DNA of 64,000 nt from Halalkalicoccus sp. NIPERK01 (GTDB taxonomy: Archaea; Halobacteriota; Halobacteria; Halobacteriales; Halalkalicoccaceae), in assembly GCF_030287405.1 (NCBI RefSeq), contig NZ_JASVVV010000005.1, positions 152,677 to 216,676 of the forward strand, read 5' to 3'. This document shows, piece after piece, positions 52,866-63,294 of this stretch; within the stretch, counting starts at the first letter, position 1, and every line of letters starts with the position of its first letter. The notes under the pieces are model-generated. The model was given only the letters and a program-made list of their open reading frames with translations, did not search any database and had not been told where the DNA came from. The translations under genes and the position numbers were made by a program.

Positions 52866-53699
52866 TTGTCGCCGGCGATCGAGGTCGGTTCCGTGCTCGA
52901 CGATAGCCAGCATCGACTCGGTTTCGGAACGTACAGCCTTACCGGCGAGGGCGGCATAGAGACGATGACCGCCGCAATCGAGTCGGGCTACCGCCACATC
53001 GACACGGCCCGTCTCTACGGTAACGAGCCGGAGGTTGGCGACGCGATTGACCGCGCGTCGGTTGACCGTAAGGATCTCTTCGTGGCCACGAAGATTGGTC
53101 ATTTCGAGGAACCGGAGAAGACGCCTGAGTACGTCCGTTCGGGTGTCGAAGAGAGCAGAGAGCGACTCGACGTAGAGACGATCGACCTGCTCTATCACCA
53201 CTGGCCACGTCGATCCGGCGAGATCGAAACAGTGCTACCGGTCTTCGAGGAGTTGGTTGAAGCCGGTGCCGTCGATCGCATCGGCGTCAGCAACTACACG
53301 ATCGACGACGTTCGACGCGCCCGGGATCTCATCGATGTCCCGCTGTACGCGAATCAGGTCGAGATGCATCCACTCCTCCAGCAGCACGAACTTCACGCGT
53401 TCCTCCGTGAGAACGATATCCACCTCGTAGCGTACTCGCCGCTCGCACAGGGGACGGTGTTCGACGTTCCGGAACTCACGGAGATAGCCGAGAAACATGG
53501 GACATCGGCCGCAACCGTGAGCCTCGCCTGGTTGCTCGACAAAGACGGCGTCGTACCGATCCCCCGGTCGAGTGACGTCGCTCACGCTCGGGCGAATCTC
53601 GACGCGCGCGACCTCGAACTCGATCGGGAAGACCTCGATCGCATTGAGTCGGTCGACGACACCGTCCGCTGTGAGGACCCGGATTGGATGGAGTGGTAA
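52866..53699 (+). CDS. Aldo/keto reductase
   Basis: 277 residues, AKR barrel. Catalytic tetrad: Asp and Tyr in HIDTARLYGNE, Lys in FVATKIGHF, His in DLLYHHWPR; nucleotide-binding VPIPRSSDVAHA near the end. It reduces sugar aldehydes or ketones with NAD(P)H, or runs in reverse. No ATG is found at the N-terminus; TTG 52866 or GTG 52893 must serve as start, and the latter gives a normal family N-terminus. It converges with the IclR regulator gene. Confidence 0.87.
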   Translation: MSPAIEVGSVLDDSQHRLGFGTYSLTGEGGIETMTAAIESGYRHIDTARLYGNEPEVGDAIDRASVDRKDLFVATKIGHFEEPEKTPEYVRSGVEESRERLDVETIDLLYHHWPRRSGEIETVLPVFEELVEAGAVDRIGVSNYTIDDVRRARDLIDVPLYANQVEMHPLLQQHELHAFLRENDIHLVAYSPLAQGTVFDVPELTEIAEKHGTSAATVSLAWLLDKDGVVPIPRSSDVAHARANLDARDLELDREDLDRIESVDDTVRCEDPDWMEW

Positions 53700-53747
53700 T
53701 CAGCCCTCTAGTTCGCACGTCGCGAACAAAGGTGGGGACGCTTGAGA

Positions 53748-54509
53748 TCAGGAGAACTTCGAGTTGATCTCGATGACGTTCGCTGCCCGCGTCACGAGGT
53801 TTGGGATCTCCTCACGGTACCGCTTTCCCTCCATTCGGCTCGCTGGACCGGAGACACTGACCGCTCCGATGAGTTCGTCGTTCGGTTTGACCACCGCAGC
53901 GACACAGCGAAGTCCATCGATCTTCTCCTCGTCGTCGTACGCGTAGCCACGTTCGCGGATCTCTTGCAGTTCGTCTTTGAGTTCTGGTTGAGTCGTGATC
54001 GTCCGTTCGGTGTACTTTGGAAGACCATGCGTATCGATGATTTCGTCGACACGCTCTTCGGGCATATGGGCCAGTATCGCTTTTCCGAGCGCGATACAGT
54101 GCATGTATTCGCGGGCACCAACCGTAGAGGCGGTCTGTACCGCTTTATCACCCTCTGCTTTGTGTAGATATACCGCTTTGCCGTGTTCTTCAATCGCAAA
54201 TTGGGATAGTTCTCCACACTGCTCAACCATATCTTCCAATTCCTCTTTGATGATGTCGTAGAATTCAATCCGATCCGCCACCACTTGGCCGAGTTTGAGA
54301 AATCGGAGACCCAATCGGTAGACGTTCCCTCGTTTAGCGACGTACTCCCTATTCAGAAGCGTAGCTAAATGGCTGTGTATCGTTCCTTTCGAATATCCTA
54401 GTTCGGATGATAATTCGGTTACTCGTGCCCCGTTTTGCCGCTCCAGTTCCTCGAGAATCTTCAGTGTGATATTGACTGCTTCTACCGTGCGTGATTCGTT
54501 ATTGACCAT
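53748..54509 (-). CDS. IclR-family regulator of the sugar/polyol cluster
   Basis: 253 residues. Winged helix: RTVEAVNITLKILEELERQN, SKGTIHSHLATLLNREYV. Effector domain: FAIEEHGKAVYLHKAEG, ALGKAILAHMPEERV and PNDELIGAVSVSGPAS. Start ATG 54509 is 30 bp from a perfect palindrome (54539-54561) that probably is its autoregulatory operator. Being the only regulator gene in the catabolic cluster and standing at its end, it is the natural controller; haloarchaeal sugar clusters are often IclR-controlled. Confidence 0.9.
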   Translation of the reverse strand: MVNNESRTVEAVNITLKILEELERQNGARVTELSSELGYSKGTIHSHLATLLNREYVAKRGNVYRLGLRFLKLGQVVADRIEFYDIIKEELEDMVEQCGELSQFAIEEHGKAVYLHKAEGDKAVQTASTVGAREYMHCIALGKAILAHMPEERVDEIIDTHGLPKYTERTITTQPELKDELQEIRERGYAYDDEEKIDGLRCVAAVVKPNDELIGAVSVSGPASRMEGKRYREEIPNLVTRAANVIEINSKFS

Positions 54510-54538
54510 ATATCTGCAGCACGTACCCGCCCTACATA

Positions 54539-54561
54539 ATTGTTCGCATGTAACGAACAAT
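54539..54561. promoter_or_regulatory. Palindrome ATTGTTCG-N7-CGAACAAT ahead of iclR
   Basis: Perfect 8-bp arms and a 7-bp spacer, 30 bp upstream of the IclR start, in the promoter position of that gene. A near-match TGTTCG-N7-CGAACG is at 30415, the other end of the cluster. Confidence 0.7.
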
Positions 54562-55400
54562 CGAGGGCAGTAGATACAATAATTCATAGAGGCATAATCT
54601 GAAATAACATTCCAGAGATCGTAATCGTATTTTTTATGATTGATTCTTCGCAACCCTCTAGTCGTTACAGCCATACGTCTGTTATCATCGTATGCTCAAT
54701 TCTAGAGCGGTGACTACCTCCGAAACAGAGTCACACCATAAATATCACACACGTTCTCGTGTTCGTCTCTTACGAATTATTCTACACTATCGGTTCGCCT
54801 GAGGAAACGAAGATCATTCACGGTCACTCTCTTTAGTCCTTTTATCAGGATTGCTCTTGTTCTCATCGTTTTTTGTTGCTATTACTACGTCGATCACGTA
54901 TGAATATACTTCTAATGTATTTCTGATCTCATATTCTTTCTTATATAATAAAAATGGATAATACCTCCCACACAGCGCATTGTTCACATATGATATTACT
55001 CTTCGATTACGGGCTGCAGTGCTATCTCGTGACACGCGTTCCATGTCTAATAGATAGATGAGCTAGTATAAAACGGTATGTACCAATTAAACTGCCTACC
55101 CACGTTGGAGATACTTTGGAATATTACGGCGCCTACTTGACAATTTTATGAAATAACTTGCTCTAATAGATATGATAACGTTGAATAAGCGCTATTGCCT
55201 GGTATGAGTTGGTGCCGACGATATCTTACAATACACTGGTCGGTGTATCTGATATCGTCGGTGATTCCTTCATATTTATTTTAGATATTAATGAAAATGT
55301 CTCACTTATATCTTTGTTCCTTTTTTATTAGTTGATGTAGAAATAATATGATCCAGGTATTTAGTGATATATTCTATTAGGACTGCTCGATTCGGATTGA
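54562..55400. other. AT-rich intergenic stretch, 839 bp
   Basis: Distinctly AT-rich compared with flanks, with scattered stops in all frames and no recognisable gene, RNA or repeat. It could be old IS debris or the replication or recombination side of the cluster. Confidence 0.5.
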
Positions 55401-55863
55401 TGTAACCTGCCTTCGGCGAGGCCGAATCGGGTCGCGGTCGACGAGACCGCTGTCGAGATCAATAGAGAGTGATCTTGGTTATACGATACAATAGACATCG
55501 AGAATCAGCTTCGTGTTCACATAGAATTGTTCGGACGACATGGCACTGATCCGGCGGCTGCGTTTCTGCATCGGCTCGGCGAGAAATACGATCCCTCGGA
55601 GGCCGTGTTTCTCGCCGATGGATTCGGTTATCGGACTGCTATCTCTCGATTAGGTCTGAGCGATCGGCTCGATTACGTCGAGTGAAACCCGATCGGGAAA
55701 CGGTTCATGCCCTCAAAGTGCGGGTCGAACCACTCTCACGATTCGTGGGTGGACGGTCGGTCGGACGTCCGCGAGTGATTGGTACGATACACACAATACT
55801 ATAACTTCCACAGCCCGCATTAAGCGCTCGATGGACGAACACCGGACGAGGAGGTCGCTGACT
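55401..55863 (+). pseudogene. IS6-family transposase with four in-frame stops
   Basis: One continuous frame (start not preserved) reads NLPSARPNRVAVDETAVEIN, WLYDTIDIENQLRVHIELFG, RHGTDPAAAFLHRLGEKYD, VFLADGFGYRTAISRLGLSD, DSWVDGRSDVRE, YYNFHSPH, ALDGRTPDEEV, the order of a haloarchaeal IS6 transposase. Stops at 55467-55469, 55683-55685, 55776-55778 and 55821-55823 sit where the family has Trp, Arg, Trp and Gln. No indel breaks the frame. Confidence 0.85.
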
Positions 55864-55983
55864 ACATAGCCTATAAGGAACCAAGGAAGACCACGGTTCG
55901 CACGTATCGCACATCCAGTGGGGATGACGGGTCGTTGGAGTGGCCGAGAAGCGCCATAGTGCATCGAACGTCCTGGGTTTGAG

Positions 55984-57002
55984 TTAGCGCTCTCGAGCGA
56001 AACAATCGAGTACGAGCTTTGCGCCGCCAAGGACGACTGGGCCGATGAACAATCCGACCGCACCGAAGACGACGAGCCCGCCGAAGATACCAACGACGAC
56101 GATCGCGGAATCGAAGGCGTCGGTCCGGCTAATCAGCGCGGGACGAAGGTACGAATCCGAGAGGCTGACGAGCAGTCCATACACGGCCATCGCCGCACCG
56201 ACGGTCGGTCGGCCGATCGCGACGAGATAGACCGCAACCAGAATCCAGATCCCGAACGCGCTGACGAGGGGCAGCAGTGTCAGAACGAACGTGGCGACGG
56301 TGAGAAAGACAACGGCGGGTACATCGGCGATCGCCAGTCCGATGCCGAGTAGTATCGCCTGAATGGCGGCGACGGCGACGTTGCCGACGACCGAGGCCCA
56401 CATGAGCTGGTCCAGTCCCGTGCGGAGCTCTTCGAGGACCTCCTCATCGATCGGCAGTACCCACTGAAACCACGCGACGAGCCGATCCCCGTCCCGCAAC
56501 AGGGCGAAGAAAACGAACAGCGCGATGGTCAGCCCGATGAAGAGACTCGGCAACCCACCAACGAGGTCGAGCACTCCACTCGTGATTTCCTGGATGCCCG
56601 TCGCAATGCGATCCTGATTCGCTTCGTAGAGGGGGTTGAGATCGATGACGTATCCGTTGGCCTCGAGGGCGATCTCGATGGTCTCGATGGCGAGTTGTCC
56701 TCGGCGAATACGTGGACGATCCCGAGTGAGTGTTGGACAGCGACCCCGATAATCCAGACGAGCGGGATGAGGACGACGAGTCCCGTGGCTACGACGACAG
56801 TCATCGCTGCGATCGCCGGCATGACGTACTGCTCGAGGCGCCGCTGGACTGGTATCAGAATGTACGCGAGGATGACGCCAAACAGGACGTACTGGAGATA
56901 CGGCAGGAAGACGAGTAGCGCGAGGAGCCCGCTCAGCAGTGCAAGCGCGGTCAGTCCGGGCTGCTCGCCGACCCAATCCGGCGAAGCGGAGGCATCCGAC
57001 AT
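55984..57002 (-). pseudogene. AI-2E family transporter, frameshifted
   Basis: It starts at 57002 with two hydrophobic helices (LTALALLSGLLALLVFLPYL, then IPVQRRLEQYVMP) and AAMTVVVATGLVVLIPLVWI. After GIVHVFAED the frame must change (about 56695) to continue GQLAIETIEIALEANGYVID and the remaining helices through AVYGLLVSLSDSYLRPALI to VLGGAKLVLDCF. Both parts are typical PerM/AI-2E exporters of unknown cargo. The gene is either inactivated or carries a sequencing indel. A TATA element TTTTTATAAAC near 57036 supports the start. Confidence 0.82.
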
Positions 57003-57154
57003 AGACGGCGGTAATACCTCTGTGGATTCGTACGTTTTTATAAACTAACAGAGATGGGTAGATTATTCACAGTTAAGATTAGAGAAATGAACATGGTAGC
57101 TCTTCACGATCGGCATCTCAGTCCGAATCATCCCGTTCGAGTGGGGGTCGTCCA

Positions 57155-57904
57155 ATGACTGATCCAGCCATCGAGACGACGGGTCTGACCAAACGATTCG
57201 GCGACACTCCCGTCGTCTCCGGGATCGACCTGTCGGTCCCCCCTGAATCCGTCTACGGCTTTCTCGGCCCGAACGGGGCCGGGAAAACGACGACGATGCG
57301 GATGCTGACGACGCTGATCCGGCCCACGAGTGGAAGCGCGCATGTCGCCGGCCACCCGATCCACGACCGCGACGCGGTCGTTCCCCACATCGGCTACCTG
57401 CCCGAAGAACCGCCGCTGTACGACGAACTGACCGCCCGCGAACAACTGCGATACATCGCCGGGCTGCGGGACATGAACGAGATGGTAATGAACGACCGAA
57501 TCGATGCCTTCCTCGATCGCTTCGATCTACTGGATGCGGCGAACGATCGTATCGACACGTACTCGAAGGGGATGAAACAAAAGACGGCCCTGATCCAGAC
57601 GATTCTGCACGAACCGGACGTCGTCTTCCTCGACGAACCCACATCAGGATTGGATCCCCGTGCTGCTCGGACAGTTCGAGATCTCATCGCTGAACTGACG
57701 GCTGAGGGGATGACCGTCTTTCTCTCGACGCACATCCTTCCCGTCGTCGAGCAGGTAGCAGATACCGTCGGCGTGCTACACGACGGAACACTCGTCGCGG
57801 AGGACACCCCGGAACGACTCACGCACCGTGCCGAACAGGAGCGAACGCTCGAAGACGTCTTCCTCGACGTGACGAGCGATGAGCGAGCGGTCATCGAGCG
57901 ATGA
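57155..57904 (+). CDS. ABC transporter ATP-binding protein
   Basis: 249 residues. Walker A GPNGAGKTTTMRML, Q-loop region YLPEEPPLYDELTARE, signature TYSKGMKQKTALIQ (a degenerate SKGM in place of SGGQ), Walker B VVFLDEPTSGLD and switch STHIL. It is of the DrrA/CcmA-like drug or copper export class. It overlaps the downstream permease gene by 4 bp (ATGA). The substrate is unknown. Confidence 0.92.
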   Translation: MTDPAIETTGLTKRFGDTPVVSGIDLSVPPESVYGFLGPNGAGKTTTMRMLTTLIRPTSGSAHVAGHPIHDRDAVVPHIGYLPEEPPLYDELTAREQLRYIAGLRDMNEMVMNDRIDAFLDRFDLLDAANDRIDTYSKGMKQKTALIQTILHEPDVVFLDEPTSGLDPRAARTVRDLIAELTAEGMTVFLSTHILPVVEQVADTVGVLHDGTLVAEDTPERLTHRAEQERTLEDVFLDVTSDERAVIER

Positions 57905-59624
57905 AGTGGCTGACACCGGAACGCACCCGCCGGATCGCTCGGATCGAGTACCGACGCAGCCTCCGCGCGATAGGGAAGAATCCAATTCAACTGCTGGGGA
58001 TGGGATTTTTCGTCCTCTTGTTCATCGCCCTCCCGACCGCGGGCGGCGTGTACGTTATCTACCATTTCGGCCACCAGATCGCCGAACTACCGTTTCTGCT
58101 CCCGGTCGCCCGCGGCGGAGCGGCGATCGGCTGGCTTGGCCTCACCATCGTATTCGCCATGCGGGCGGTCGGAAAAACAGCCCGGATCGACCACGAGACT
58201 GGGATGTTGACGACTGTGCCGCCCCGCGATGTGGTTGGCGGTCTCCTCCTCGCGGAACTCGCTCGTGTGCTATCGATCGTGGCGATACCACTGCTCGTCG
58301 TGAGTATCACGTGGACAGTCGTGCTTAGGACGCCGACGCCGGCCGCTGCCATCCTCAGCACGGCAGTGATGGTTCTCGTCTCCGCGCTCCTCGCGGGCCA
58401 CCTGTTCGGCGTCCTGTTCAAGACGGTGTTCGCGCGTTCGGAACTGCTCACGCGCTACAAGACCGTCATCTTCGCGCTCATGTTCCTCGCCTATATGGGT
58501 GTGGTATGTCGAACACGCTCGGGACGGTCATGGCGCGGCTCGGCACCCTGTTACAGGACGTCCCTCTCGCGTGGTTCGGCGACGCGTTCTTTCTCGGCGT
58601 CTCCGGTGTCGATCCCTCGCTCGTGCGGGCCATTGGCGCCGTCGCCCTCGTCGTGGTAGGCGTCCCTGCGTTGCTGCTCGTGGATGTGCGAGCAGCCACG
58701 CGGCTCTGGTACATGGACGCAGTGAAACCCGATACGAAGGGTCGTACGCGTAGGCCGGCATCGTCCACGACGTCACGACCGGGTTCGGTGAGCAACGGCG
58801 TGCTCGCTAGCGTGGCGTCTCGACCGACCCGCTCGGTGGTTGTGAACGTCTGGCGGCGGACGATTCGTGCACCGATCCGGCTCGTCTACGTCGTCTATCC
58901 GCTCTTCTTGTTCACGGGCTTCCTTCAAGGGATCGTTTCCACGGGCGAGGTACCGGCGGCGTTTCCGGTCATGGTAGCGCTCTATGGGACGTGGGTGATC
59001 GGCGCGACGGCGCTCAACCCGTTCGGCGACGAGGGTGCGATGCTGCCGTTGACGCTCACATCGACGATACGCGGTGAGCAGTTCGTTCGGGGGTACGCGC
59101 TGGCGGCGATATTAGTCGGTCTCCCATTGGCAGGCGTAGCGACGGCGATTTCGAGTGTTGTGAGCCCTCTCGACTCGATCGAGACGGTTGCGCTGACCGC
59201 GGCGAGTGCGATTCTTGGCGTCGTCGGGACGGTCGTCGCAATCGGCATCGGCACCGTGTTCCCGCGATTCGGCGAGGTACGTGTGACACGGAGTAGACAC
59301 GTCGTCGTCCCGAGCAAAACCGCTTTCGCCGTCTACTCGCTGGTAGTCGTACTCGGCTTCGGCGCCGCGGCAGTGGCCGCAGTCCCGGCGGGCGCGGCGA
59401 TGGTATCGGCGATGATCGAGTTCTGGTCAACCGTCCTCTGGGATCCCATCACGATTCCTGTCGAGGCCGTTCGGATCGTCGGCGGACTACTGGCGGTCTT
59501 CTTCGGTGTGGTCACACCGCTGGGTGCTTACTGGTACACCGTTCGCCGATTCGAGATGTATACGCTCGACGAGAAGTACGATTCGTGGATGTCACGCTTC
59601 GAGTGGATGCCGTTTCGCTCCTGA
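57901..59624 (+). pseudogene. ABC transporter permease, frameshifted near 58,500
   Basis: The first part (57901 to about 58500) has IEYRRSLRAIGKNPIQLLGM, GFFVLLFIALPTAGGVYVIY and several helices to VIFALMFLAYMGVV. The second part, in the -1 frame from about 58500 to 59624, continues NTLGTVMARLGTLLQDVPLA and the remaining helices to MYTLDEKYDSWMSRFEW. Together they give a roughly 570-residue exporter. A one-base change in atatgggtgtggtatg splits the gene. The upstream ATPase is intact. Confidence 0.8.
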
Positions 59625-59778
59625 TTCGGGAGGACTGAGTGCGATTCGATTCGCGTTCGTTTCATCATCGACTCAGCGACTTGGTTCATCCAATCGTATA
59701 TATCATCCCGATAGCGTTTTAGTCAAATCCGATAGCCGGTACTCTGGTGTTATACGCAACCGAAGACCCGGACGATGC

Positions 59779-60015
59779 GTGGATCGGGAGTTTCTGACAT
59801 CGTTGTCGGTCGAACGGCTGTTGGTACTCGCGGTGATCGTCTTTTTCATCGGGCTGATCCTCGCGGCGCTCCTCGTGCAGGTCCCAATGCAGACCGATCT
59901 CCGCTACTACGCCCTGTTGGTCCTCGGGGACACGAACGAGGCGCTCGATCCGATCCCCGACGTCAGGGTGAACGTCCGCGATACCGACATTACAGCGCGA
60001 CATACCCGACCGTAA
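59779..60015 (+). CDS. Small membrane protein, unknown function
   Basis: 78 residues from a GTG: VDREFLTSLSVERLLVLAVI, one strong helix (VFFIGLILAALLVQVP) and a hydrophilic tail with TNEALDPIPDVRVNVRD. No family is recognised with certainty. Its 3' end overlaps that of the CPBP protease on the other strand by 26 bp. There is no ATG in frame; the GTG is the only start ahead of the helix. Confidence 0.5.
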   Translation: MDREFLTSLSVERLLVLAVIVFFIGLILAALLVQVPMQTDLRYYALLVLGDTNEALDPIPDVRVNVRDTDITARHTRP

Positions 60016-60739
60016 ATAAAACCGTGTTGTAGATCGCATGGGCGATAATGGGAACGATCAGGGTGTTCGTGCGCTCATAGATACTCCCGAAGACGACGCC
60101 AACGCCGACGATCAACAGCGACCACCCGACAACGGTTCTCGCTGACCCGACGTAATTCCCGAAGTGCAGGGAGCCAAAGAGCACACTGGCGAGAACGATC
60201 GCACTCGGCGGGCTGAACGTTCGTCGGAGCCGACCCTGAATGACGCCGCGAAACAGATACTCTTCGACCGGAGCGACTACAACGATCGAGAGGAGCGCCA
60301 TCCAGAGCGCCACGATCGGGTTCTGGGCAACGATCTCCTCGAGGACTGCTCCGGGTGTGAGTCCAAGCCACGTGAGGACGCCGCTCGCACCGGTAGCGAA
60401 TACGAGTGCGGCGATGGCCCCACCGATAGCATAGCCGAGGTCACGACGCTCCGGGCGTTCGAGAGGGATCGAGAGGGAATAACGGCGAACGTACAGATAG
60501 CCCACGGCGAAAAAGCCGATCTGCCCGCTGATGAGAAGGGACACGATGACGGCTGTGCTTTCGATGTCGAGTCCAAGCACGAACAACGGAACGGCAATGA
60601 GAACACCCGCAATGGCCGAGAGGGCAGTCGCAGCGATCGTTAATCCTACCGACACCCCGAGTGCTCGAGCCTTTCCGTGGCCTGTCTCCGATGTGAGTGA
60701 TGGCGCTTGTTCCACACTGCATCTATCATGAGATAGCAC
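59990..60739 (-). CDS. CPBP-family intramembrane metalloprotease
   Basis: 249 residues with seven to eight helices. The conserved EExxxR motif is in PVEEYLFRGV, the second in LFGSLHFGN and the third in AHAIYNTVL, the metal and catalytic set of the CAAX/Abi protease family. These membrane enzymes cleave peptides such as prenylated or bacteriocin-like substrates; in archaea their role is not defined. It is tail-to-tail with the small membrane protein. Confidence 0.9.
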   Translation of the reverse strand: MLSHDRCSVEQAPSLTSETGHGKARALGVSVGLTIAATALSAIAGVLIAVPLFVLGLDIESTAVIVSLLISGQIGFFAVGYLYVRRYSLSIPLERPERRDLGYAIGGAIAALVFATGASGVLTWLGLTPGAVLEEIVAQNPIVALWMALLSIVVVAPVEEYLFRGVIQGRLRRTFSPPSAIVLASVLFGSLHFGNYVGSARTVVGWSLLIVGVGVVFGSIYERTNTLIVPIIAHAIYNTVLFTVGYVAL

Positions 60740-61113
60740 ATAATATCATATGTTAGTTTGCCATACTGAATATCTGTGAGAGAATACGAACTATGGAGAT
60801 CGGGCATACATTCATCAGCTATCCGTACGACGACAAAAACAGTGTGCTACGTTCCACACTCGAATCAATAAGCGTGGTCTGCTCACCTCGTCGATTGAAT
60901 GTCTCGGCAATCGGGTCCTCCATATTTGACGAATCAACTGAGTCCGGTAGAGCCGAACTCAACCACGCAATGCTACTCCGTATTCACAGTTGCGTGTTCG
61001 GCAACCGAGTCTGATCTTTTAAATATTCCCTCCACGGATACACACGAACATATGGCAGAATCGGGCGGGGAACTACATACAGCTCCGCGTACGCTCTCAG
61101 TAGTCTACCGTGA
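60740..61113. other. Intergenic, 374 bp, with a small uORF candidate
   Basis: A TATA-like TTTTAAATATTCCC (about 61017-61030) stands 22 bp before an ATG at 61052 that opens 21 codons (MAESGGELHTAPRTLSVVYR...) and ends in an ATGA overlap with the HTH gene at 61114. This may be a coupling leader peptide. Nothing else recognised. Confidence 0.4.
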
Positions 61114-61404
61114 ATGACGGAGGAAAGTGACGTTCGGGCAATCGGTGCCCTACTCGAAGACGAGTACGCCCATGCAATCCTCATCCAGACGAGTAACCAG
61201 GAGATGTCCGCCCCGGAACTGAGCGAGGCGTGTAACGCCTCCGTCTCGACCATCTACCGCCGGATCGAGCGACTCCAGGAGTACGATCTGCTCGATGAAC
61301 GACTCCAGCTCGACAGGGACGGCCATCACGTACAGAGCGCGACTGGAACGCATCGAAATAGAGCTCACGAACGGTGGATTCCATATCGAGGTCACGTACC
61401 GTGA
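61114..61404 (+). pseudogene. Winged-helix regulator, frameshifted and fused into norB
   Basis: It begins MTEESDVRAIGALLEDEYAH with helix-turn-helix SAPELSEACNASVSTIYRRI and a winged region (DLLDERLQLDRDGHH). At about 61327 the regulator C-terminus (RARLERIEIELTNGGFHIEV) continues in the +1 frame, from which it runs without a stop into norB. A small deletion (8 bp between two AC dinucleotides would fit) explains the shift. Such regulators often stand beside denitrification genes. The product in its own frame would end at 61404 with a foreign tail. Confidence 0.72.
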
Positions 61405-63202
61405 AGTGGCCCCGGCCGACTTCATCGATTCCGAGGAAGAGGCACGACAGTTCGCGGACTTCGCGCTCTGGACCGCGTGGATTTCACACACGGACCGCCC
61501 GGGGAGCGATCACAGCTTCACGAACGAGTGGCCGTACAACTCTGCTGCGGGGAATACGCCAACCGGAGCGACCATGACCTGGAGCGTCATCAGTATGGTG
61601 CTCCTCATCGCAGCCGTCGGTATCGGCGTGTTCGCCTACAAATCCGTCGAACTTCCGGAGCCGGAAGTCAACGACCTCGAGATTCCAGCTCCCGACGAAA
61701 TCAGTCTGACGCCCAGCCAGCGCGCCGCAACGCGATTCATCCCGCTCGCGGGAGCGTTGTTTGCCTTACAGGTGTTACTCGGTGGCTTACTGGCCCACTA
61801 CTACGTCGAGCGCCACGCGTTTTTCGGCATCGAGGAGGTGTTCGGCATCAACATCGTACAGGCCTTCCCGTTCGCACTCGCGAAGACGTTCCACCTCGAT
61901 CTGGGAATCCTCTGGATTGCGTCGCTCTGGCTCGGTGCTGGACTGTTCCTCCCGCCACTGCTGACCAACCACGAACCCGATCGGCAACGGACCGCTATTC
62001 ACGTCCTCCTCGGGGCGCTCATCGTCGCCGCGGTCGGTGGCCTCGCCGGGATCTGGCTCGGCGCGCAGGGCTACATCGACGGCCCGCTCTGGTGGATCAT
62101 CGGTAACGAAGGGCTAGAGTATCTCGAAGTCGGCCGACTCTGGCAGGTCGGCCTCCTCGTCGGCTTCGTCCTCTGGACCGCCCTCGTCTGGCGCGGCTTC
62201 AAGCCGATGCTCGACCGGGAGGCTCGCTACGGCTTGGCACACATGATCATCTACGCGGGTGGGTCCATCGGCCTGCTGTTCGTCGCGGGCATGCTCTACA
62301 CGCCCCAGACGAACATCGTGATGACGGAGTTCTGGCGGTGGTGGGTCGTCCACATGTGGGTCGAGGGCGCATTCGAGTTCTTCATCGTCGCGATTGTCGG
62401 GCTCACGCTCGTAAGCATGGGCCTGCTTCGAAAATCCTCCGCCAAAAAGGCGGTGGCGTTCCAGGCCCTGTTCGTGATGGGATCGGGTATCATCGGGGCC
62501 TCCCACCACTACTGGTGGGTCGGTCAGCCCGACGTCTGGATCCCCCTGGGTTCGGTGTTCTCGACGCTGGAGCTCATCCCCCTGATCCTCATCCTCTTCG
62601 AGGCGATGGGACAGTATCGCGCGCTCGCGACGAGCGACGAGGCGTTCCCGTACACGCTGCCGTTCATGTTCATCATCGCCAGCGGGTTCTGGAACTTCCT
62701 CGGCGCGGGCGTGCTGGGATTCTTCATCAACCTCCCCCTGATCAACTACTACGAACACGGCACCTATCTGACGGTCGGCCACGCCGCGATGTTTGGGGCG
62801 TTCGGGTTCCTCGCGCTCGGGATGGCCACGTATATGCTGCGCATCTCGACGAAGCCCAGTGAGTGGGCCGAACGCCGACTACGGTGGGCGTTCTGGCTGT
62901 GGAACGTCGGCCTCGCGGTCATGGTGTTCGTCTCCGTCCTCCCCGTTGGATTCCTGCAACTGGAGACGGCATTCACGCAGAGCTACGCCGCCGCGCGGAG
63001 CCTCGCGTTCTACAACAGCGATCTCGTTCAGTTCCTCTTCTGGGCACGGCTCCCCGGCGACACGATGATCATCCTCGGGACGCTCGTCTTCCTCTACGAC
63101 ATGGTGGCAAAGCGATTCACGTTGCGCTCGGTTTCGATGCCGCGTGACACGCCGGGGGGAGGGACGATTCCCGACCGGGTGATGGCCGAAGACGACGATT
63201 GA
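61405..63202 (+). pseudogene. norB: Nitric oxide reductase (quinol type), 5'-truncated
   Basis: About 598 codons of NorB. The helices are continuous from ADFALWTAWISHTDRPGSD onward. The heme and metal ligands are visible: LLAHYYVERH, AKTFHLDLG, HMWVEGAFEFF, GASHHYWWVG and YLTVGHAAMFGAFGF. The first roughly 150 residues, which hold the first helix and the cytochrome c-like domain in qNor, are absent. The open frame is entered from the regulator C-terminus (ATG 61295), so a chimera of 635 residues could be made. Catalysis is unlikely without the N-terminal electron entry. Terminal residues look normal. Confidence 0.82.
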
Positions 63203-63294
63203 CCGCGAGGCGAACCAGCGTTTGCCTCCATTCCAACTCCCTTCACGCCTTCGAGTTCACAACATTATCCGTCTCACTAGAAGTTAGTCACGTA

